A DNA stretch of 64,000 nucleotides from positions 310,001 to 374,000 of the forward strand of contig NZ_RBXJ01000002.1 in NCBI RefSeq assembly GCF_003635115.1, in the 5' to 3' direction. A program made the translations under genes and the position numbers. Below are positions 56,367 through 64,000 of the stretch, piece after piece (the first letter of the stretch is position 1; the number at the start of each line of letters is the position of its first letter). Source of the DNA: Microbacterium sp. AG1240. Lineage in GTDB: Bacteria; Actinomycetota; Actinomycetes; Actinomycetales; Microbacteriaceae. Below the pieces are notes generated by a model. The model worked only from the letters and a program-made list of their open reading frames with translations, had not been told where the DNA came from and did not search any database.

Positions 56367-56930
56367 CTAGGAGTCGTCTCGACGATCCTTCTTACGGACG
56401 GGCATCCGCGAGAGGTGGCGGGTGGCGTCGACGATCTTGCGGCGGGCCTCGCGCTTCACCGGAGGCTTGCCGCCGACATAGAGCCAGCCCAGCAGCTCCT
56501 CGTCCTTCTCCAGGCCGTGCGCCTTCGCGACGGCCTTGCTGCGGGTGTAGTCGCCGGTGCGCCAGAACACGCCCCATCCGGCGTCGTCGAGCAGCAGGCT
56601 CAGCATGTGGGCGACACCGGAGGCCACGGCCTCCTGCTCCCAACGGGGCACCTTGCTCTTGCGGTAGCTGGCGACCACGGCGAGCAGTAGGGGCGCGCGC
56701 ATCGGCTTGGACGAGGCGCCCTTGTGCCCGGTGGCCTTGTTCATCGCCCGGCCGAGCACCTCGCGGTCGTCGCCGCGCAGTTCGACGATGCGCCAGGGCC
56801 GCAGCGACGAGTGGTCGGCGACCCGCCCCGCGGCGGAGACGAGGGCCTCCAGCTCGGCGCGGGTCGGCGCGACATCGGTGACCTTCGACCACGATCGACG
56901 CGAGCGGACGGCCTCGAGCGTCGCGCTCAT
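56367..56930 (-). CDS. Nitroreductase-family protein
   Basis: The 187-residue FMN-dependent oxidoreductase-like protein has RSRRSWSKVTDVAPT at the FMN phosphate-binding start. It also has HSSLRPWRIVEL and a C-terminal WLYVGGKPPVKREARR. It overlaps msrB by 4 bases. Substrate is unknown. Confidence 0.85.
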   Translation of the reverse strand: MSATLEAVRSRRSWSKVTDVAPTRAELEALVSAAGRVADHSSLRPWRIVELRGDDREVLGRAMNKATGHKGASSKPMRAPLLLAVVASYRKSKVPRWEQEAVASGVAHMLSLLLDDAGWGVFWRTGDYTRSKAVAKAHGLEKDEELLGWLYVGGKPPVKREARRKIVDATRHLSRMPVRKKDRRDDS

Positions 56931-57334
56931 GCGTCGTCGCCGGGCGTGAACTCCAGCGCAAGCGAATTCATGCAGTAGCGGTCGCCGGTCGGCGTGCCGT
57001 AGCCGTCGGGGAAGACGTGGCCGAGATGCGAGCCGCAGTTCGCGCAGCGCACCTCGGTGCGCACCATGCCGAGCGTGTTGTCGGCGATCAGTTCGACCGC
57101 CTCGGGACGCACCGACTCGTAGAAGCTCGGCCAGCCGCAGTTCGAGTCGAACTTCGTGCCGCTCTGGAACAGTTCGGCTCCGCACGCGGCGCAGGCATAG
57201 AGCCCCGCGCGCTTCTCGTCGAGCAGTTCGCCCGTCCAGGCGCGTTCGGTGGCGGCCTGACGGAGCACGGCGTACTGGTCGGCGCCGAGCTCTGCGCGCC
57301 ACTCCTCGTCGGTCTTGCTGACGGCGTATGTCAT
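56927..57334 (-). CDS. msrB: Peptide methionine (R)-S-oxide reductase
   Basis: This enzyme repairs oxidised methionine residues. The 135-residue product has two CXXC zinc pairs (CAAC, CANC), the substrate motif GWPSFYES, HLGHVFPDG and the catalytic Cys in RYCMNSLAL. The ATG follows AAAGGA. It forms a two-gene unit with the nitroreductase gene. Confidence 0.95.
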   Translation of the reverse strand: MTYAVSKTDEEWRAELGADQYAVLRQAATERAWTGELLDEKRAGLYACAACGAELFQSGTKFDSNCGWPSFYESVRPEAVELIADNTLGMVRTEVRCANCGSHLGHVFPDGYGTPTGDRYCMNSLALEFTPGDDA

Positions 57335-57408
57335 CTGCGGATCCTTTCCACTTCTATTCAACCCGATGCCGCGCGGTGCGGGCCCGGCCTTGCGACGAAG
57401 ATGGGGGA

Positions 57409-58425
57409 GTGGATCAGGATGCTGCGACCGCCCTCGACGCCGCGATCGTCGCGAGGTACCGCCGATTCGCCGAGGTCGAGGCGCCGGGGCGTTCCTCCCT
57501 CTACGCTGCGTGGGCGGCGGGGGTCGCGTCCGACGCCGGGGTGCGGGCGATCCTCGCGCGCATCCCCGAGACGCATCGGCAACCGCCCCTGGTGTTCGCG
57601 GTGACCCGCCTGCTCGGGGCGCCGGAGAGCGACTACCGCGCGTGGGCCCACTGGGTGGACGCGCACGCCGCCGCCGTCGTCGCCGAATGCTCGGCGCGCA
57701 GCATCCAGACCAACGAGCCGCTGCGGTGCGCGGCACTGCTGCCCGCGCTCTCGCTCGTCGACGGCCCGATCGCCCTTCTGGAGGTGGGGGCGAGTGCCGG
57801 ACTCTGCCTCTACCCCGATCGGTACTCCTATCGCTACGCCACCGACGAGGGGGTCGTGGCGCTCGACCCCGCCGCGGGAGTCAGCGCCGTCGTGCTCGAC
57901 AGCGCCCTTGACGACAGTGCCCTCGTCGGCGCGCCCCCGTTGCGCATGCCCGAGATCGTCTGGCGGGCGGGGATCGACCTGCACCCGCGAGACGCGCGCG
58001 ATGCCGACGACCGCCGTTGGATCGAAGGGCTCGCGTGGCCGGGGGAGACCGGCCGCGTCGAGCGGATCGCCGCCGCGCTCGACATCGCCGCCGCCGAGCC
58101 CGCGCTGATGGCAGCGGGCGACGCATCCGTGCTCCTCGCCGAGATCGCCGCGCTCGCCCCCCGCGACGCCACGCTGGTGGTCACCACCCCGGGCGTGCTC
58201 GCGCACGTTCCCCGTCGCGACCGCGCGGCGATGATCGCCGCCGCGCGCGCGGCCGGACGGTGGATCACGATCGACGAACCGGGACTGCACGACGGGTGGA
58301 CGGCCGTGCCCGAGCCCTGGCCGGGGAGGTTCGCTCTCGGCCTCGACGGAGAGATCCTCGCCGCTGTCGACCCGCTCGGTGCGAGCGTGGAGTGGCTGCG
58401 CGGAAACACCGCGACGCCGAGCTAG
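57409..58425 (+). CDS. DUF2332 protein
   Basis: The 338-residue soluble protein has conserved RFAEVEAPGRSSLYAAWAAGVA at the N terminus and LLEVGASAGLCLYPDRY in the middle, a SAM-methyltransferase-like glycine loop. These are typical of DUF2332. The reaction is unknown. The GTG lies 6 bp after GAAGAT (57397-57402) and also has GGGGGAG upstream; the earlier in-frame ATG at 57328 would overlap msrB. Confidence 0.85.
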   Translation: MDQDAATALDAAIVARYRRFAEVEAPGRSSLYAAWAAGVASDAGVRAILARIPETHRQPPLVFAVTRLLGAPESDYRAWAHWVDAHAAAVVAECSARSIQTNEPLRCAALLPALSLVDGPIALLEVGASAGLCLYPDRYSYRYATDEGVVALDPAAGVSAVVLDSALDDSALVGAPPLRMPEIVWRAGIDLHPRDARDADDRRWIEGLAWPGETGRVERIAAALDIAAAEPALMAAGDASVLLAEIAALAPRDATLVVTTPGVLAHVPRRDRAAMIAAARAAGRWITIDEPGLHDGWTAVPEPWPGRFALGLDGEILAAVDPLGASVEWLRGNTATPS

Positions 58426-58434
58426 CGTGAGGGG

Positions 58435-58689
58435 GTGCCCCTCTCCGATCGCGATCGCGCGCTGCTCGCCTTCGAGGCCGAGTGGCGCCGGCACGACGGT
58501 TCGAAGGAAGAGGCGATCCGTGCCGACCTGGGCATGCCGCCGGCTCGCTACTACCAGCTGCTCGGACGCCTGATCGATACGGCCGACGCACTCGAGCACG
58601 ATCCGATGCTCGTGCGCCGACTCCGCCGCCTCCGCGAGGCCCGTGAGGCGGCGCGTGCCGCGCGAGTGACGCGCACGGCGTCACGCTGA
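58435..58689 (+). CDS. DUF3263 protein
   Basis: The 84-residue protein has the DUF3263 pattern FEAEWRRHDGSKEEAIRADLGMPPARYYQLLGRLIDTADAL, cited as residues 12-52. It resembles a small helix-turn-helix domain, so DNA binding is plausible. TAGCGT (58423-58428) lies 6 bp before the GTG. It commonly precedes the LytR_C gene in actinobacteria, as here. Confidence 0.85.
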   Translation: MPLSDRDRALLAFEAEWRRHDGSKEEAIRADLGMPPARYYQLLGRLIDTADALEHDPMLVRRLRRLREAREAARAARVTRTASR

Positions 58690-58724
58690 CAGGTCTCCTG
58701 GGCCCCGCCGGGTAGCATCGTCGG

Positions 58725-59318
58725 GTGCCGAACCCGACGTATCCGCGAGACCGCTTCGACGACCTCGCAGACGAGACCGGTCGTGTCGGAGCGCACCGTT
58801 CCGAGAACCCCCGCCTGCGCGGCGGCGTGATCCTGCTGTGGGCCGTGGTCGCGACCATCGTGCTCGTCGCGGCGGGGATCTTCGGCTCGCTGGTGGTCTC
58901 CGGGCGCATCTCGCTGTTCCCGACGACCGCGCCTACGGCCGCGCCCCTTCCCGAGGTGGCCGCCGTCGTCGACACCAGCTCGACGGTCATCGTCCTCAAC
59001 GCGTCGGGGCAGCAGGGACTCGCCACGCAGACGAAGGACGTGCTGGTCACGGCGGGCTGGAACGCCGAGTCGGTGCTGCCGGGTGACGCGGGCGGGTCGT
59101 TCGAGACGACCACCGTCTACTACTCGCGCACCGACGACGAGGCGGCGGCGATGGGGGTCGCCGACGTGATCGGCGGGGCGCAGGTCGCCCAGAGCTCGCA
59201 GTACGACGCCTATCCGGTCGAAGACAACCCCGCCACCGAGGCCGACGAGACCCAGGCGGTGCGCCTGGTGGTCGTGATCGGCGCCGATCGGGTCGCCGGA
59301 GCGACTCCCGCGCCCTGA
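58725..59318 (+). CDS. LytR C-terminal domain membrane protein
   Basis: The 197-residue product has a cytoplasmic N-terminal segment, one helix (about 36-58) and an external LytR_C domain (VIVLNASGQQGLATQTKDVLVTAGW). Such proteins are associated with the cell envelope. TAGCAT (58713-58718) lies 6 bp before the GTG. Confidence 0.85.
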   Translation: MPNPTYPRDRFDDLADETGRVGAHRSENPRLRGGVILLWAVVATIVLVAAGIFGSLVVSGRISLFPTTAPTAAPLPEVAAVVDTSSTVIVLNASGQQGLATQTKDVLVTAGWNAESVLPGDAGGSFETTTVYYSRTDDEAAAMGVADVIGGAQVAQSSQYDAYPVEDNPATEADETQAVRLVVVIGADRVAGATPAP

Positions 59319-59454
59319 CGCCCGGTTCGCGGGGCCTGTGTTTCCGGCGGGTAAACACTTGGATGCACGCGTGTCACAGTATGCCTCCCGACGGTGATCG
59401 GCCGGGTGGGGCGTGCCTAACATGGGGCTCGTCGCACAGCATCAGGAGAGTCGC

Positions 59455-59655
59455 ATGACCCAGGGCACCGTCAAATGGTTCAACGCCGAAAAAGGCTTCG
59501 GCTTCATCACCGCGGGTGATGGCCAGGACGTCTTCGTCCATTACTCGAACATCCACATGACCGGCTTCCGCGTCCTCGAGGAGGGCCAGGCGGTCGAGTT
59601 CACGGTGGGCGCCGGGCAGAAGGGGCCCCAGGCCGAATCGGTGCGCGTGGTCTGA
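59455..59655 (+). CDS. cspA: Cold-shock protein
   Basis: This 66-residue single-stranded nucleic acid-binding OB-fold protein has RNP1 KGFGFITAG and RNP2 DVFVHYS. It acts as an RNA chaperone. AGGAG precedes the ATG. A classic terminator follows 18 bp after the stop. Confidence 0.96.
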   Translation: MTQGTVKWFNAEKGFGFITAGDGQDVFVHYSNIHMTGFRVLEEGQAVEFTVGAGQKGPQAESVRVV

Positions 59656-59673
59656 CTCGTCGTCGCACGTCTT

Positions 59674-59710
59674 CGCCGCAGCATCCCGTGTCGGATGCTG
59701 CGGCGTTTCT
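59674..59710 (+). terminator. Terminator after the cold-shock gene
   Basis: CGCCGCAGCATCC (59674-59686) pairs perfectly with GGATGCTGCGGCG (59693-59705), followed by TTTCTCTTTG. The stem is built from the recurrent GCAGCATCC word. Confidence 0.85.
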
Positions 59711-59735
59711 CTTTGCGTCGGGGCGCTCGCCGCAG

Positions 59736-59762
59736 CTTGCACTCCCTAGGGGAGAGTGCCAA
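59736..59762 (+). promoter_or_regulatory. Second, degenerate CIRCE-like operator and groEL promoter
   Basis: CTTGCACTC (59736-59744) and GAGTGCCAA (59754-59762) are separated by 9 bp, matching the HrcA operator CIRCE with one mismatch in the left arm. TTGCAC inside it and CAAGAT (59760-59765), 17 bp apart, form a plausible -35/-10 pair for groEL. Confidence 0.6.
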
Positions 59763-59769
59763 GATGGGA

Positions 59770-59796
59770 TTAGCACTCGGCTTCGCTGAGTGCTAA
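59770..59796 (+). promoter_or_regulatory. CIRCE operator (HrcA site)
   Basis: TTAGCACTC-N9-GAGTGCTAA is a perfect match to the CIRCE consensus. It overlaps the expected transcription start of groEL, so HrcA should repress the gene until heat shock. Confidence 0.95.
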
Positions 59797-61455
<1,659 letters not shown>

Positions 61456-61470
61456 TCCACGCATAGTCGA

Positions 61471-61507
61471 AAAGAACGGCCCCTCCGCTTCGGAGGGGCC
61501 GTTCTTT
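61471..61507. terminator. Bidirectional terminator between groEL and the WXG100 gene
   Basis: A perfect 17-bp inverted repeat (61471-61487 and 61491-61507) with a 3-nt loop carries AAAG and CTTT ends on either side. It can terminate transcripts from both directions. Confidence 0.9.
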
Positions 61508-61515
61508 CGTTGGAG

Positions 61516-61803
61516 TCAGCGGAAGAGGCTCGTGCTCGCCTGCTCGACGTCGGCGTACTGACGCCCGGCCGCGGTGAGGGCGCCGTTGATGTCGGCGAGG
61601 CTCTCTTCGACCTGACGCTGAGTCGTGCGCCAACGTTCGACGACCCCCTGGAACGCGATCGCGGCCGAGCCGGTCCACGAGCCCTGCAGTCGGGTGAGCT
61701 GAGACAGCAGCGCGGTCGACTCGGACTCGAGTCGGCCGACCGTGCCCTGCACGAGCGAGGTGGCGGTGAGCACCTCGTCGCTGTCGACGGAGAATCTGGC
61801 CAA
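61516..61803 (-). CDS. WXG100-family small protein (EsxA-like)
   Basis: This 95-residue helical hairpin protein has the WXG motif in GSWTGSAAIAFQ at the bend, typical of type VII secretion substrates. It starts with TTG, set by AAAGGAG about 6 bp upstream. No ESX/T7SS machinery gene is present in the window. It may be exported by a system elsewhere or be a chromosomal orphan. Confidence 0.85.
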   Translation of the reverse strand: MARFSVDSDEVLTATSLVQGTVGRLESESTALLSQLTRLQGSWTGSAAIAFQGVVERWRTTQRQVEESLADINGALTAAGRQYADVEQASTSLFR

Positions 61804-61930
61804 GGGGGCTCCTTTCGATGGATGCCGCCACGCTAGGCCGCCGAGTACGGCCGCCCGCCCGCCGGTCGCGCCGCCGTGCACAGACGCCGGCGCGGGGCGC
61901 CTGGGGAGGGGCGAACGTCGCGTCACCGCG

Positions 61931-61996
61931 GGAGGGGATCTCACGAGCGGAGGATCGCTCGCGCCGCGAGCGTCAGCCGCCGGTGAGATCTCCTCC
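61931..61996. repeat. Nested inverted repeat downstream of the histidine kinase gene
   Basis: Outer arms 61931-61944 and 61983-61996 pair over 14 bp with one mismatch. Inside, CGCTCGCG and CGCGAGCG are separated by one base. It lies between the kinase stop and the WXG100 promoter and probably ends the kinase transcript, although no T-tract follows. The rest of 61804-62018 holds only the WXG100 leader. Confidence 0.55.
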
Positions 61997-62018
61997 GCAC
62001 GTTGCGCGGGAGAGGGCC

Positions 62019-63767
62019 TCAGCGGGAGGTCGGCAGGTCTTGCCGGGGCAGCGGCTGCGTGTCGAGCCCTTCGTCGGGTGCCTCGGGGGTGGTGTCGACG
62101 AGCGGGAGCGAGACGCGGAAGGTCGCGCCGCCGCCCGGAGTGTCGGTGACCGAGACGGTGCCGTTCAGCGCGTCGACGATCGACGCCACGATCGACAGGC
62201 CCAGACCCGCACCGCCCGTCTCTCGGGTGCGCGAGGTGTCGGCGCGCCAGAAGCGCTGGAAGATCTGGTCGCGGATCTGCTCGGGCACGCCCTCGCCGTG
62301 ATCGATGATCTCGATCCAGCCCATGCCCGCCTCCCGATCGGCTCCGACGCGCAGACCGATGGGCGAGTCGTCGGCCGTGAACCGTCGCGCATTGCCGAGG
62401 AGGTTCGCGATGACCTGACGGATGCGGTTCTCCTCCCCGAGCACGATGGGCTCGACGACCTCGGGCTCCGGCTCCAGCACGAGATCCGCCTGCGTGCCGT
62501 CGGTGCGCGGACGGCGGCGCAGGCGCGAGAAGGTCGCGCCCGCGATGGCGATGGCCGACGTCGCCGGGATCGTTCGGCGTCGGCCGTCTGCGGGCGGCTT
62601 CGGTTCGGCGGGTTCCGTGGGTTCTTCGGGCACGGGAGGCGGCTCAGGGGCGGGGGGAGGGGTGATCTCGGTCGTGTCGTCGACCGTGACGACGCGCTGC
62701 GGCGATGCGGCGCGCAGGTCGAGCGCGGCGTCGCGGGCCAGTGGCCGCAGGTCGATCGGCACGATCTCGACGTCTCGTCTCTCGTCGAGGCGGGCGAGGG
62801 CCAGGAGGTCTTCGACGAGCACGCCCATGCGGATCGCCTCCTTCTCGATGCGTTCCATCGACTGCGCCACGTCGTCTTCGCTGCGGATGGCGCCCATGCG
62901 GTAGAGCTCGGCATACCCGCGCACCGTCACCAGCGGCGTCCGCAGCTCATGGCTGGCGTCGCCGATGAACCGCCGCATCTGGCGCACCGTCGCGTCGCGT
63001 TGACGAAGGGAGGCGTCGACGCGCCCGAGCATGGTGTTGATGGCGGCCTTCAGTCGGCCGACCTCCGTGCCGGGCACGACGTCGGCCATGCGCTGACTGA
63101 AGTCACCGGCGGCGATCGCCATCGCGGTCGTCTCCACCTGCCCGAGTCCGCGGAAGGTCAGGGTGACGAGATAGCGCGTCGCGATCGCGCTGGCGACGAG
63201 GATGAGCAGCGCGAGCACGCTGTAGATGCCCACGAACGTGCCGACCACGCGCTCGGTCGGAGCGAGCGACTGGGCGAGCAACTGCGTATAGAGGATCCCG
63301 CCGGGAGCCTCGAAGAAGTCCACACTGGCGTGGAAGGCCGAGCCGGTCTCGGACGCGGTCAGGGGGAATGCGGTCGTTCCCTGCACGGAGCTCCGCTCCA
63401 GGGTGAACGTCTCGGGGAGCAGTGGTCGGTCCGCGGCCGGCACGGTGCTCGCCACGGCCTCCAGGTCGCCGTCGGGGCCGTAGATGGCCAGGACGTTGCC
63501 GACGGGAGGACTGGTGTCGGTCGCGGTGAGACTGAGCACGCCGCCGAGGTTCTGGATGTCGAACACCGTGCTGCCGATGTCGGTCGTCACCGCCTGCTGG
63601 AGGCTGGCGTCGAGGTTGACGATGAGCGTGTTGCGCAGGAACGCCATCGTGCCCATGCCGGCGGCGAACAGCCCGATGGCGAGCAGGGCCACCGTGACCC
63701 CGGTGACCTTCGCGCGCAGGCTGAGGCCGCGCCACCAATGGGTGACGGCGTCGTGTGTGTCGCTCAG
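62019..63767 (-). CDS. Sensor histidine kinase with proline-rich insert
   Basis: This membrane kinase of about 582 residues has an N-terminal helix (VTVALLAIGLFAAGMGTM) and an external sensor domain of about 150 residues. A second helix leads to HAMP. The H box is GDASHELRTPLVTVRGYAELY, and ATPase motifs are NLLGNARRF, DHGEGVPE and GAGLGLSIVASI. An unusual Pro/Glu- then Arg-rich insert of about 75 residues lies between the H-box domain and the N box. No ATG, GTG or TTG lies between the end of the regulator gene and GTG 63707. I place the start at a CTG (63767), but it is uncertain. It is paired with the truncated regulator. Confidence 0.85.
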   Translation of the reverse strand: MSDTHDAVTHWWRGLSLRAKVTGVTVALLAIGLFAAGMGTMAFLRNTLIVNLDASLQQAVTTDIGSTVFDIQNLGGVLSLTATDTSPPVGNVLAIYGPDGDLEAVASTVPAADRPLLPETFTLERSSVQGTTAFPLTASETGSAFHASVDFFEAPGGILYTQLLAQSLAPTERVVGTFVGIYSVLALLILVASAIATRYLVTLTFRGLGQVETTAMAIAAGDFSQRMADVVPGTEVGRLKAAINTMLGRVDASLRQRDATVRQMRRFIGDASHELRTPLVTVRGYAELYRMGAIRSEDDVAQSMERIEKEAIRMGVLVEDLLALARLDERRDVEIVPIDLRPLARDAALDLRAASPQRVVTVDDTTEITPPPAPEPPPVPEEPTEPAEPKPPADGRRRTIPATSAIAIAGATFSRLRRRPRTDGTQADLVLEPEPEVVEPIVLGEENRIRQVIANLLGNARRFTADDSPIGLRVGADREAGMGWIEIIDHGEGVPEQIRDQIFQRFWRADTSRTRETGGAGLGLSIVASIVDALNGTVSVTDTPGGGATFRVSLPLVDTTPEAPDEGLDTQPLPRQDLPTSR

Positions 63768-63804
63768 GATGACCCCCGATCGTGCCTCACGGCTCTGCGG
63801 TGGG

Positions 63805-64000
63805 TCAGACGGTCTTGCCCGCCTTGAGCATGTACCCGAAGCCGCGCTTGGTCTGGATGAGCGGCTCGGTGGAGTGCGGGTCGATCTTGCGCCGCAGGTA
63901 GGAGATGTAGCTCTCCACGATTCCCGCGTCGCCATTGAAGTCGTACTCCCAGACGTGGTCGAGGATCTGCGCCTTCGACAGCACCCGGTTCGGATTGAGC
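63805..64000 (-). CDS. OmpR-family response regulator, C-terminal part (cut by window edge)
   Basis: Only the last 64 residues are in the window: the winged-helix DNA-binding end with LSKAQILDHVWEYDFNGD, SYISYLRRKID and the final IQTKRGFGYMLKAGKTV. The 5' part continues to the right of position 64000. Its stop lies about 35 bp before the presumed kinase start, so the two form a standard regulator-kinase operon. Confidence 0.85.
   Translation of the reverse strand, partial: LNPNRVLSKAQILDHVWEYDFNGDAGIVESYISYLRRKIDPHSTEPLIQTKRGFGYMLKAGKTV

Noticed and set aside
63707..63935. Upstream ATG at 63935 as start of the histidine kinase
   Set aside because: It would overlap the response-regulator gene by about 130 bp and add residues that are only a frame-shadow of that gene.

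Overview
The window is high-GC, gene-dense DNA from an actinobacterium. Gene order and family content point to Microbacteriaceae, most likely Microbacterium: tad genes next to topA-tmk-holB, a DUF7882 protein, a standalone UgpC/MsiK ATPase, fused ispDF, and a heavy use of the word GCAGCATCC/GGATGCTGC. No phage, transposase or CRISPR array was seen, and most of it reads as core chromosome. Many genes start 6-7 bp after a TANNNT-like -10 box, so leaderless transcripts look common. I used that pattern to choose several start codons.

Layout. 0.3-3.2 kb: a tad/Flp-type secretion operon (tadA, tadB-like, a DUF4244 Flp-like peptide, two TadE/G-like proteins). 3.2-9.4 kb: topA, tmk, holB and a secreted tripeptidyl-aminopeptidase-type hydrolase. 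9.4-15 kb: tRNA-Thr(CGT), small membrane proteins, a nicotinamidase-like enzyme, a MOSC protein, nhaA, a DUF2254 protein and tRNA-Lys(TTT). 15-17.4 kb: a fasciclin lipoprotein divergent from a SigK-like sigma factor and its RskA-like anti-sigma factor. 18.1 kb: a candidate small RNA. 19.3-23.4 kb: the pstSCAB phosphate importer behind a PHO box.

23.5-35.5 kb is the most interesting part. A 1325-residue membrane NRPS of the Pls/PosA family (epsilon-poly-L-lysine synthetase type) is divergent from pstS. Its adenylation pocket reads DAESIGTVVK, which resembles the lysine code. It is followed by a short M1 zinc aminopeptidase (a candidate polymer-degrading enzyme), a membrane protein and a PepSY protein. 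On the opposite strand lie a 4'-phosphopantetheinyl transferase, a MutT1-type Nudix/phosphatase fusion, polyphosphate kinase and a GlnR-type regulator. Later come phoU and senX3-regX3 (40.5-43.3 kb). Phosphate uptake, phosphate signalling, polyphosphate synthesis and a probable cationic polyamide synthetase therefore lie within about 24 kb.

35.6-50.4 kb is housekeeping: small membrane proteins, a nitrobindin-like protein, ygfZ, a FUSC protein, gpmA, carD, ispDF, cysS, rlmB and others. 50.4-54.3 kb holds a DUF4032 kinase-like protein, the shared sugar-ABC ATPase with a structured leader, and a DsbA-like protein that has lost its CXXC. At 54.2 kb a tRNA-Thr(TGT) is followed by a degenerate copy of its own 3' half. 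54.4-64 kb: a zinc metallopeptidase, DUF7882, nitroreductase, msrB, DUF2332, DUF3263 and LytR_C proteins, a cold-shock protein, groEL with two CIRCE operators, an orphan WXG100 protein, and a histidine kinase with the 3' end of its response regulator, cut by the window edge.
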